This document shows, in pieces, positions 49,750 through 57,128 of a stretch of 64,000 nucleotides of DNA. The position numbers and the translations under genes are program-made. How positions within the stretch are numbered: the first letter of the stretch is position 1; each line of letters begins with the position of its first letter. This DNA is from Actinomadura graeca. GTDB lineage: Bacteria > Actinomycetota > Actinomycetes > Streptosporangiales > Streptosporangiaceae. A model generated the notes under the pieces. It did no database searches. It had not been told where the DNA came from and saw nothing but the letters and a program-made list of their open reading frames with translations. Location: NCBI RefSeq assembly GCF_019175365.1, contig NZ_CP059572.1, positions 5,146,001 to 5,210,000 of the forward strand, read 5' to 3'.

Positions 49750-50876
49750 CGCTCCGCACCCCCCGCCGTCTCGCTGCGGAACCGTCCGAGCCGCTCGAAG
49801 ATCGGGGCGTCCGAATAGGTGAAGAGGTCGACGCCCTCACCGGTCGTGACGGTCAGCGCCTGCCACGAGGGCACCACGAACAGGTCACCGCGCTCGACGT
49901 CCCACCTGGCATCGCCCACGGTGACCGACGCGGTCCCCTCGAACACCTGATAGACCGACGACCCGACCGCGCGCCGCGCCGGCGTCGCCGTATCCGGGCG
50001 CAGCCGGTGGAACTCGGCGCGGACCGTCGACAGCACGTCACCCCCCGTGGACGGGTCGACGTAGCGGACCGCGGCATGCCCCGGCGCGAGAGTGACCGGA
50101 TGGCCCTCGTCCTCAAGCCGGAGCTGCTCGTCCAGGGCACGGTCGGTCACCTCCCACCGGTAGGCCAGCAACGGCGACGACGCCGTGGGCGCCACCTGGG
50201 TCACCGGCTGCAGGCCCGGGTGCCCCCAGAGCCGCTCCGAGCGGGAGCGATCGGGCGTCTCCTGGGCGTCCACCGAATCCGGGCCGTATTCGAAGAAAGT
50301 CGACTCGATCTGGTAGGAGAACGGGATGTCCAGACCGTCGATCCACGCCATCGGCGCTTCGCTCAGGTTGAGATGCCCATGCCAGTTCCAGCCCGCCTGA
50401 GGCAAAAAGTCGCCCCGGCGCATCGCCACCGGATCCCCGTTGACGACCGTCCACACCCCTTCCCCCTCGACGACGAAGCGGAACGCGTTCTGGGTGTGCC
50501 GGTGCACCGGCGCGTGCTCACCGGCGTTGAGGTATTGCACGGCCGCCCAGAGCGTCGGCGTCGCGAACGGCCGCCCCCCGAGCCCCGGATTCGCCAACGC
50601 CAGCGCCCGCCGCTCACCGCCGCGGCCGACAGGGACGAGCCTGCCCGCCTGGCGCGCCATCGCCATCAGCGCCGTCCATGACCACCTGTGCGGGCGAGCC
50701 GCGGAGACCGGGCTGACGGGCATCAGATCACCGATCTCGGTCCACAGCGGGACGAGCAGCCCGCGCTCCATCCCGTCGTACAGGCGATGGAGCTCGGCGG
50801 TCAGCGGCGGTTGACCCGCCGTCTCCCGCCGCGTGATCGAGATGGGCGACTCCATCGATTCCATTGAGGCCGTCAT
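49746..50876 (-). CDS. Gentisate 1,2-dioxygenase (double cupin)
   Basis: A 376-residue bicupin. The N-terminal cupin has the Fe(II) His pair in HAPVHRHTQNAFRFVVEGEG and a later His in NWHGHLN; the second cupin is SVYQVFEGTASVTVGD with FVVPSWQALTV. PLWTEIGDLMP and YDGMERGLLVPLW are typical of the family N-terminus. It cleaves gentisate between C1 and C2 to maleylpyruvate. It is the first gene of the seven-gene operon, 48 bases from the divergent IclR gene. Confidence 0.9.
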   Translation of the reverse strand: MTASMESMESPISITRRETAGQPPLTAELHRLYDGMERGLLVPLWTEIGDLMPVSPVSAARPHRWSWTALMAMARQAGRLVPVGRGGERRALALANPGLGGRPFATPTLWAAVQYLNAGEHAPVHRHTQNAFRFVVEGEGVWTVVNGDPVAMRRGDFLPQAGWNWHGHLNLSEAPMAWIDGLDIPFSYQIESTFFEYGPDSVDAQETPDRSRSERLWGHPGLQPVTQVAPTASSPLLAYRWEVTDRALDEQLRLEDEGHPVTLAPGHAAVRYVDPSTGGDVLSTVRAEFHRLRPDTATPARRAVGSSVYQVFEGTASVTVGDARWDVERGDLFVVPSWQALTVTTGEGVDLFTYSDAPIFERLGRFRSETAGGAER

Positions 50877-50884
50877 GGCCCGAG

Positions 50885-50902
50885 AATGATGGACCGTTCA
50901 TT
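50885..50902. promoter_or_regulatory. Candidate IclR operator in the divergent promoter
   Basis: AATGA-N8-TCATT dyad in the 48-base space between the gentisate dioxygenase and IclR genes. Any regulator of both promoters must bind here. Symmetry-based call. Confidence 0.4.
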
Positions 50903-50924
50903 ATCTGGGATAGCCTTTTCCACT

Positions 50925-51668
50925 ATGAAGAACAAGCCGCCGTACAGCCTCGGTTCGGTGGACCGCGCGCTGCATCTGGCGTCCCTGCTCCAGCAGGAGG
51001 GCGTCCTCCGGGTGACCGACGCCGCCGAGCGGCTCACGATCTCCCCATCGACGGCGCATCGCCTCCTGGCCATGCTCGTCTACCGGGACTTCGCCATCCA
51101 GGCACCCGACCGCTCCTACCTGCCGGGCCCCCGCCTGCGCCCGGCCGAACAGACCACCGCGCCGACCGTCCTGCTGCGCCGCCGGGCACTGCCGCACCTG
51201 CGCTGGCTGGTCGAGACGGCCGGTGAGACGGCCCAGCTGTTCGTCCCCTCCCACACCGAGGTGCAGATCATCGCCACCGTCGAGTGCGACCGGGCCCTGC
51301 GCGTCGGCGACCGTGCCGGCCAGAGCCTGCCCATTCACCTGGCGTCAGGCGGGAAGGCGATCCTGGCCGAACGGGCCGACGCCGACCTGGAGCCCGTGTA
51401 CGAATCACTGGACCGTGATCAGCGAAACCGGCTCCAACGCGAACTCAACGGCGTCCGCGCCAACGGTTTCGCGGTCAACGACCAGCACACCGAAACCGGC
51501 CTCACGGCCCTAGGAGTGGCACTGCACAACGAGCAAGGCACCGCCGTGGCCGCGATAGCCGTCGCCCTGCCAAGCGTCCGCTTCCGCCCCACCCTCGTCC
51601 ACGACTGGGTACGCCCCCTCAAAACAGCGGCCGCCCGCATCGAGTCCACCTTCTCGCCCTCACCCTGA
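50925..51668 (+). CDS. IclR-family regulator
   Basis: A 247-residue IclR protein: winged helix SVDRALHLASLLQQEGVLRVTDAAERLTISPSTAHRLLAMLVY and the effector domain ETAQLFVPSHTEVQIIATVECDRALRVGDRAGQSLPIHLASGGKAILA. IclR members near gentisate genes sense the aromatic substrate. ATG 50925 starts just before the conserved N-terminus; no clear Shine-Dalgarno sequence is seen, so it may be leaderless. Confidence 0.92.
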   Translation: MKNKPPYSLGSVDRALHLASLLQQEGVLRVTDAAERLTISPSTAHRLLAMLVYRDFAIQAPDRSYLPGPRLRPAEQTTAPTVLLRRRALPHLRWLVETAGETAQLFVPSHTEVQIIATVECDRALRVGDRAGQSLPIHLASGGKAILAERADADLEPVYESLDRDQRNRLQRELNGVRANGFAVNDQHTETGLTALGVALHNEQGTAVAAIAVALPSVRFRPTLVHDWVRPLKTAAARIESTFSPSP

Positions 51669-52190
51669 ACCCCCGAGACCAACACAGACCGGATGCACGT
51701 GCCCGAACGCGAGACCGGCAGAACGTCCACCGTCAGCCGACCGACGGCTCGCCCACCACCCGGGAAAAAAAATTCCGAGCCGACCCTGCGGGAGCGACGC
51801 GGACGGTCACGTGCAAGCCGAGGCCGACCGACTTCGACCGGATGTGCTTCTTCAACGGAGCACCGATGGCCGATGAACTGGACGTCGAGCCGTTCGGGCC
51901 GCTGGACGCGCTGTACGCCGCCGTCCGCCGCCGCGCCCCGCGGGTCTCGGCGACCTGCGCCCGGCCGACCGGAATCTTCTACCGCTCGACACCAGCCCGC
52001 CGCGCAGCCACCGAGGACGCCTTGCACCTGCGCGTCTCCTGCCGCGAGGAACCCGAGCGGATGGCCGGACGCGGGCGAGGACCCTTCCGGCCGACACCGA
52101 ATAGACCGCAGCCCGGATCGCCGAGGCGCTCGGTGCGTTGGCCGACCCACCGGGCGAGTAGAGCGGGGCCGGCGCCGCCGGTATCAGGCC
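51669..52190. other. About 520 bp without a supportable gene
   Basis: Contains a run of eight A (51765-51772), rare in this DNA, and an open frame from ATG 51866 (MADELDVEPFGPLDALYAAVRRR) that looks briefly protein-like and then dissolves into an Arg/Pro-rich shadow. I read it as degraded DNA at the left edge of the integrative-element graveyard. Confidence 0.5.
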
Positions 52191-52194
52191 GCTG

Positions 52195-52450
52195 CGGATG
52201 CTGGCAGGCCGGGTGCCACTACCCGCCGACATCGGAAACCGCGGCGAACTGCTCGGGCTCCGCTGGCGCGACGTCGGCCTTGACGCCGGAATCGTCGCGT
52301 TCGACGCTCGGTCGGTGTCGTCCGCGTCAAAGGGAAGAGGACGCAGGTCCAGGAAGGCGACACGAGGACGGCCAAGCCCCGCACCGTCGACCAGCGCGAC
52401 GGCGTGCCCGCTGCCGGTCATCGTGGGGCTCTCCGCCGGTCCGGCTGAGC
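52195..52450 (+). pseudogene. Tyrosine integrase, middle fragment with frameshift
   Basis: GELLGLRWRDVGLDAGIVAF is the conserved segment around the first catalytic Arg of phage/AICE integrases (E-x-L-G-L-R-W-x-D-V-D-L). After FDARSVS the match jumps frame to VVRVKGKRTQVQEGDTRTAKPRTVD, which is the next expected stretch of such integrases (K-T-x-x-S-R-R-T-V). Both ends are lost. The C-terminal piece of an integrase on the same strand is found at 56.7 kb. Confidence 0.75.
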
Positions 52451-52885
52451 GGTGGCGTTCTCGGTGCCGCGCACGTCGGCCAGCAGTTCCTGCACGGTGT
52501 TGTGCCGCAGCGCGGCGAGGATCGCGGCGGCGACCTCTCGGTCAAGTGCGATCAGCGATTGCTGCACGCTCCGTCCTGTCGTGCAGGTGGGATCGGGTCC
52601 GTGCAGGCCCAGCACCGGGTCTTCTCCCTGCAGCAAGCTCCACACCTGGTCCAGGGTGATGTCCGAGGGGTCGAGCGCCATTTCCCAGCCGCCGTGACGG
52701 CCGGGGTGGGACCGAACGAGCCCGGCGCTGCGCAAGGGCCCCAGCACCTGGCGGATGTAGACGGCGTTGACGTTCGCACTCTGGGACAGCTGTGCGGAGG
52801 TGGCCGGTCGTCCGTCTTTGAGACCCGCAAGGTAGGTCAGGACGTGGACGGCGACCGCGAACCGGGTGTTGGTCGATCGGGTCAT
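52418..52885 (-). CDS. Rrf2-family transcriptional regulator
   Basis: A 155-residue Rrf2 protein: STNTRFAVAVHVLTYLAGL, SAQLSQSANVNAVYIRQVLGPLRSAGLVRSHPGRHGGWEMA (wing helix), SDITLDQVWSLLQGEDP. Only one cysteine is present in the region where NsrR/IscR have three, so it is unlikely to hold an Fe-S cluster. ATG 52885 is preferred over 52912. A perfect dyad lies 20 bases upstream. Divergent from the next two genes. Confidence 0.9.
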   Translation of the reverse strand: MTRSTNTRFAVAVHVLTYLAGLKDGRPATSAQLSQSANVNAVYIRQVLGPLRSAGLVRSHPGRHGGWEMALDPSDITLDQVWSLLQGEDPVLGLHGPDPTCTTGRSVQQSLIALDREVAAAILAALRHNTVQELLADVRGTENATAQPDRRRAPR

Positions 52886-52904
52886 GGAAGCATCTTGCCA
52901 TTCC

Positions 52905-52921
52905 GTAGCCATCGTGGCTAC
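52905..52921. promoter_or_regulatory. Candidate Rrf2 operator, GTAGCC-ATCGT-GGCTAC
   Basis: A perfect 6-bp dyad with a 5-base spacer between the divergent Rrf2 gene and the small ORF; a related TCCGTAG occurs again at about 52930. A good autoregulatory site candidate. Confidence 0.55.
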
Positions 52922-52938
52922 GATTTGTATCCGTAGTC

Positions 52939-53178
52939 ATGACGACAACAGATTGGATGTCCGTGATCGGGAACACCGGTGCCACCAGCCCCTTAGGGCG
53001 TGCCACCGCGCAAGCAGTGTTGCGCAACGTCGACCCGCGGCACGTCGAGTTGGCCACCTCGTTCGGTGCGGCCACGCGCGGCGGATTCCTCGGACGCGTC
53101 AGGACCGCAGTACGGGATCTGACCGACCCCGAACCGGTCCGGCTTGCCACGGTGGTACGCGCGGCGGTCGCGGCATGA
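52939..53178 (+). CDS. Small 79-residue protein of unknown function
   Basis: MTTTDWMSVIGNTGATSPLG opens with a phrase reminiscent of an NAD-binding loop (GNTGATSPLGRAT), but the rest (RHVELATSFGAATRGGFLG, RVRTAVRDLTDPEPVRLATVV) matches nothing I know. It directly follows the Rrf2 dyad and its stop overlaps an in-frame ATG (53175) of the UlaG-like gene. It may be a real Rrf2-controlled gene or a truncated reductase. Confidence 0.5.
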   Translation: MTTTDWMSVIGNTGATSPLGRATAQAVLRNVDPRHVELATSFGAATRGGFLGRVRTAVRDLTDPEPVRLATVVRAAVAA

Positions 53179-53234
53179 ACACCCGCCCGGGGCTGGACGG
53201 AACCGGCGCGCTGCGCGCGAGGAGAGGTGGGTTC

Positions 53235-54017
53235 ATGAGTGTGGAAGATGTCATCGAGAGTCTGCAGTTGCGGCGGCTCGGGTGGGCCGGTGTCGAGGTC
53301 CGACTGGGTGAAACCACAGTGCTGATCGACGCCTTGCAGAACGTGGAGCCGCTGGAACCGGTGCTGGGCAAGCCGAAAAGGCCGCTTCCTTCCGTGGACG
53401 TGCGGCCCGGCACGCACGCTCTGATCACGCATCTGCATCCCGACCACTACGACCGCGAGCTGCTGCTGCGGCTGGCGCGTTCCGGCACCGTCGGATGCCA
53501 TACCCCGATCGCTGATGACCTGGTCAGCGACGGTGTTCCGGCGATCGCGCAGGAGTTGGGCCGGCCGCGCCAGATCGGCGGGTTGACGGTGACCCCGGTT
53601 GCTTCGCTGGACTGGCGGGGCACCGACGCCGACCAGGTCGCGTGGGTCGTCGAGGGATCCGGGCGCAGAATCATCCACTGTGGCGACACCATGTGGCACG
53701 GCAACTGGTGGCAGATCGCCCGCGATCACGGTCCCTTCGACATTGCGTTCGTCCCTGTCAACGGTGTCATCGCCAAGTTCGAGGGATACGAGGCCAACGT
53801 GCCGGTGACGCTGACGCCCGAGCAGGCCGTCGAAGCCGGTGCCATGTTGCAGGCCACGGCGATCTGCGCCATTCACTACGAACTGTTCAACAACCCGCCC
53901 TTCTACGTCGAACAGCACGACATCACGGACCGGCTTCGTCGTGCCGCGCAAGGCCGTGGGATCGAGCTGCTTCTTACGACCGACGGCCAAGCCGTCCCAT
54001 TGACCGGCCGCCGCTGA
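53235..54017 (+). CDS. UlaG-like metallo-hydrolase (MBL fold)
   Basis: A 260-residue MBL-superfamily protein: LGWAGVEVRLGETTVLIDAL, the metal motif THLHPDHYD (H-x-H-x-D-H), IHCGDTMWHG, and ICAIHYELF near the end. It resembles the UlaG/YtnP-like metal-dependent hydrolases. ATG 53235 has AGGAG upstream and begins close to the domain; ATG 53175, coupled to the previous gene, is the alternative. Probably regulated by the divergent Rrf2 protein. Confidence 0.82.
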   Translation: MSVEDVIESLQLRRLGWAGVEVRLGETTVLIDALQNVEPLEPVLGKPKRPLPSVDVRPGTHALITHLHPDHYDRELLLRLARSGTVGCHTPIADDLVSDGVPAIAQELGRPRQIGGLTVTPVASLDWRGTDADQVAWVVEGSGRRIIHCGDTMWHGNWWQIARDHGPFDIAFVPVNGVIAKFEGYEANVPVTLTPEQAVEAGAMLQATAICAIHYELFNNPPFYVEQHDITDRLRRAAQGRGIELLLTTDGQAVPLTGRR

Positions 54018-54127
54018 CGCACCGGGGAAGATGCATAAGTGCAGCACGCCGGGGATGTCGGCAGCCGTCGTCACAGCCAGTCGCGACGGGGTGGCCGTGC
54101 ACCGGCGGACAGAGCCCGGCCGCCACG

Positions 54128-54577
54128 CGGCTGCGCAAACAGCTCACCGACTGCGACCAGCGCCTCAGCCAGTACCGCGCCGCTCTCAACGCAGGCGCCG
54201 ATGCAGGCCAGGCAACGAAATGGATCAACGAGACCGAGCAGGAACATGCGCGCCTCGAAAGCGAGCTACGCGTGATTCCCGCCGACCAGGCGGTCTCCGC
54301 TGATGGGCTGGCGGAACTGCTTCACCAGACTGGAAAGCTGGCCCATGCCGTCGTCAGCGCCGATCCTGACGAGAAGGCGGAGCTCTAGGCGCAGCTCGGG
54401 CTGAAGATGACCTACTACCCGCAGAAACAGCTGGTGGAAGCCAAGATCGTCTCGGCTTCCACATGTGCAAAGGTGTGTGTCCGAGGGGGGACACGCACCA
54501 AATTCCCATATATCACTCTACCCCTGGGCGAAGTCCCACTAAACACCGCAGCCCTGGTCGACAAGGCGGAGGACTGA
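54128..54577 (+). pseudogene. Large serine recombinase, C-terminal remnant with in-frame stop
   Basis: RLRKQLTDCDQRLSQYRAAL, NAGADAGQATKWINETEQE and KLAHAVVSADPDEKAEL are the coiled-coil end of large serine recombinases; a TAG at 54386 interrupts it, after which AQLGLKMTYYPQKQLVEAK continues the family tail. The resolvase and zinc-ribbon parts are gone. An att-like copy of tRNA sequence lies inside its last codons. Confidence 0.8.
54474..54492. other. Attachment-site copy (19 bp of tRNA-Leu 3' end)
   Basis: TGTGTGTCCGAGGGGGGAC is identical to 56914-56932, which is the 3' end of tRNA-Leu plus four flanking bases. It marks the far junction of an element that integrated into the tRNA gene. The element between the copies would be about 2.4 kb. 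Confidence 0.7.
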
Positions 54578-54626
54578 GCCGCCATGGCGAACGCCAAGCC
54601 TTCACTCCCGACCAGGTGATCCGGTG

Positions 54627-55464
54627 GGCCTCCACGGTCAGCGTCATCGTGCTGGTCGCATCGCCGCAGTGATCAGCTACAAACACATGTATCAACTGGT
54701 GCTGCGATACGGAGAAACGTCCTGGACGGCGGCGCTGCTGCCCGTCAGCGTGGACGGGATGATCGCGGTGGCCTCGATGTTCCTGCTGGTCGACTCCCGG
54801 CAGGGCCGCCGCAGCGGGCTTTTGCCTTGGACGCCGCTGGTGCTGGGCAGCGCCGCCAGTCTGGCCGCCAGCGTCGCCGTCGCCGAACCATCGGTGGTCG
54901 GCCGCCTCACCGCCGTCTGGCCCAGTTGCGCCCTCATCGGGGCCTATGAGCCGCTAATGCGGCAGATCAGACGCACCGCCGTGATGAAAACGGGGCGTGA
55001 CAACGCTGTCCTGGTGTGACATTGGATGCGGCACATAGGACTCCTGAGGCCGCTCATAGGATCTCTGCGGCGGCTCATCGGGGCTCTGAGGATTCTCATA
55101 AGGGTCCCCGCTTGGCCGCAGCGCCCTCAGAGGAGTCTCTGAGAGGCCAACCGCCCGACGAAAGACCTCAGAGAAGTCTCATAGCGGCCGCGCCTTTGAC
55201 CTCATACGTTCCGCGGAATCGTCCCAGGAACGTGGCACAGCCGATGGCGCGGCGGTACAGCGCTCACCCTCATCTCGTGCAGAGGGGACAGGCGATGTGG
55301 ATATCCAGCGACGTGCGTGGCGGTGGGCGGTAGCCAGCCGCACGCCGGAGGGGGATCTGCCGCCGGGGAAGGCGATCGGCAGCCGGTTCGGGCGCAGCGA
55401 GCGCTGGGGACGCTTGGTCAAGCAGGCTGGCCGCACCGGACGCCTCGATACGGTTGCCTCTTGA
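54627..55464 (+). pseudogene. DUF2637 (SpdB-like) gene of an AICE, broken by frameshifts
   Basis: MYQLVLRYGETSWTAALLPVSVDGMIAVASMFLL and LVLGSAASLAASVAVAEPSVVGRLTAVWPS are the membrane part of DUF2637 proteins found on actinomycete integrative conjugative elements and plasmids. That frame ends at 55019. The family C-terminus, GKAIGSRFGRSERWGRLVKQAG, appears in another frame and ends at 55464. The N-terminus is also missing. Between the halves is a 21-bp tandem repeat. The 190 bases after it show nothing clear. Confidence 0.75.
55031..55114 (+). repeat. Four tandem 21-bp units (A-H-R-x-x-E-A codons)
   Basis: Units start at 55031, 55052, 55073 and 55094, each opening GC(A/T)CAT(A/C)GG or TCTCATAAG. 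They lie inside the broken DUF2637 gene and could be a linker repeat or an element-specific site. Confidence 0.6.
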
Positions 55465-55655
55465 CTATCCAAAAGTAGGACCTGCGACGACGCCGACCTA
55501 CCACGTCGCCTTGGACATGGTCACCCACGGCCCGGGGTGGTGGAACGGTAAGTGGGTCGTCGGCGCCCATTGAATCTGTCTAAACTAGAGTGAGGCGACG
55601 ACCGATTGGCTGTAGCAAGGTGCAGCCTAGTTACCCCACTCAAGGACACGAAGCC

Positions 55656-56573
55656 ATGGCTGAGCCTGATTCTCAACACATGACCACGTTCTGTCGTGAG
55701 GTAGGGCCTGAATTTCTTCAGGAGGTGTGTCAGGTTCAGACGGCTGAAGCACAGGCCATTTGTGATGACATTCTTGGTCGCGCCGAGGCGTTCGCTGCCT
55801 TGGATCAGAGCAGTCAGCAGGATGTGCTGATCACGCCGTTCATCGAAGAGGTCTTTGATCACAAGCCACTGGACGCTCCGCTCGAACTGAAGGCCGCCGT
55901 CACTGTTGTCGTGCGCAACAGCAAGCTGGAGGAGGCGCATGTCCAGCATCTCGTTAACGCTGACGGGCTGAGGGCGCTCACTCGCATGGCCACTGGCCCA
56001 CTGTCCCATCTGCTGGCAGCCCGGCGTCGACATCCTCTGCCCGTACCAGGCGACAGTCCCTTCACTGGCCTCGATACCAAGTACCCACGAGCGTGGACGT
56101 GTCTCTCGACCGTAGCCGAAACCTTCGCCAGTGGAGGCCGTAATGGCTACCGGGCACCCGAAGCTCCAGTGCCAGATCTACCCTCATCCGACGAGCATGC
56201 TGCGGCCAGGCAAACGGAAGAGCGCATCCCAAAAACCGTATTCAGTGCCATTGATCCCCGCTTCGACCTTCATCTTATTAAGGTGCTCCAGCAAGTCACG
56301 ACCGAGAATATACCGATCTTCGTTCCGGCGCTGAGCCGCTTCTCTCGCAACAGCGACAAGCTTATGCGCGTCGTGGAGTTGTTGCTGGCTCATGGCGTTA
56401 CCATCCTGACCACCAACTACATGCTGCGTCCACAGGACGTTTGGGTGCGCCGACGGCAACTCGTCAAGCCGGACAGTTATGATCCCTACAAGGGTCTGCG
56501 GGATATCGCTGGTCTGAGCGGTGCTCATCGGGCCGCAGCATTGCAGGTCTTGGTGGGGGTGGAGGAGGAGTAG
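55656..56573 (+). CDS. Resolvase-like protein with novel N-terminus, lower GC than surroundings
   Basis: A 305-residue protein with an AAGGA ribosome site before ATG 55656. Residues about 205-275 (LIKVLQQVTTENIPIFVPALSRFSRNSDKLMRVVELLLAHGVTILTTNYMLRP) resemble the central part of serine-recombinase catalytic domains, including the S-R-x-S-R-N arginines, but no strand carrying the nucleophilic Ser is visible. Residues 1-160 match nothing I know. Codon use and base content differ plainly from the neighbours (more A/T), a sign of transfer. It lies inside the tRNA-flanked element. Function unknown; a recombinase relative or a derived regulator are both possible. Confidence 0.6.
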   Translation: MAEPDSQHMTTFCREVGPEFLQEVCQVQTAEAQAICDDILGRAEAFAALDQSSQQDVLITPFIEEVFDHKPLDAPLELKAAVTVVVRNSKLEEAHVQHLVNADGLRALTRMATGPLSHLLAARRRHPLPVPGDSPFTGLDTKYPRAWTCLSTVAETFASGGRNGYRAPEAPVPDLPSSDEHAAARQTEERIPKTVFSAIDPRFDLHLIKVLQQVTTENIPIFVPALSRFSRNSDKLMRVVELLLAHGVTILTTNYMLRPQDVWVRRRQLVKPDSYDPYKGLRDIAGLSGAHRAAALQVLVGVEEE

Positions 56574-56639
56574 GAGGCTGAGGTAGGCCAGAGACTGTGA
56601 GGCATGCGGTGACTGCTCCAGCGGAGGCGGCTCCGACCG

Positions 56640-56817
56640 CTTTTCCCGCGACCTCGACGACACCGCACTTCTCATCAAGGGCTCGCCGGTCAAGGTGGTA
56701 TCCGAGCGGCTCGGCCACGCGAGCGCAGTCATCACGATGAACACGTACGCGTACGTCCTGCCGGGCAACCAGAAGGCGGCGGCCGACTCGTTCGCCGCGC
56801 TGGTCGCCGAGGCGTAG
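56640..56817 (+). pseudogene. Tyrosine integrase, C-terminal fragment
   Basis: GSPVKVVSERLGHASAVITMNTYAYVLPG is the last catalytic block (L-G-H-x-S...T-x-x-x-Y-x-H/Y) of AICE integrases, with Tyr retained, followed by NQKAAADSFAALVAEA and a stop. The conserved H-x-L-R-H-T block that should precede it is replaced by unrelated sequence. Its place about 100 bases from the tRNA is where AICE integrase genes sit. Confidence 0.82.
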
Positions 56818-56913
56818 AACCATGATCCGCAGGCCGGAAGTATCAGCGGCCTCTGCGTGCTCAGATACGACAACGCCCCGGACCTGTGACCTGCACATCT
56901 CCGAGGCTGATCT

Positions 56914-56932
56914 TGTGTGTCCGAGGGGGGAC
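56914..56932. other. Attachment-site copy at tRNA-Leu
   Basis: Second copy of the 19-bp TGTGTGTCCGAGGGGGGAC; it covers the 3' end of tRNA-Leu. The intact tRNA lies on this side, next to the integrase fragment. Confidence 0.7.
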
Positions 56933-57003
56933 TTGAACCCCCATGCCCCGTAAAGGGCACTAGCACCTCAAGCTAGCGCGTCTGCCTATTCCGCCACCCG
57001 GAC
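56918..57003 (-). tRNA. tRNA-Leu (anticodon GAG)
   Basis: A complete 86-nt class II tRNA. Acceptor stem GTCCGGG/CTCGGAC (one G-U), anticodon stem CTAGC/GCTAG with loop TTGAGGT giving GAG, a long variable arm (TGCCC TTTAC GGGCA-like), T arm GGGGG-TTCAAGT-CCCCC. Discriminator A; CCA is not encoded. It reads CTC/CTT leucine codons and served as an integration site. Confidence 0.95.
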
Positions 57004-57128
57004 CGGTCGCAGGCCGCGGGCTGGGCCGCGGCGGGCTTCACCATACCAAAGGTCCCGAGTCGCGGCGAAGTCGATCGTCGGTGCACCATGGGACGGTACC
57101 GAGGACGCCTAGCGCGAAGGTGATCACT

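Noticed and set aside
51866..52110. ORF starting MADELDVEPFGPLDALYAAV
   Set aside because: Only the first 40 residues look protein-like; no family, no ribosome site, and it sits in degraded DNA.
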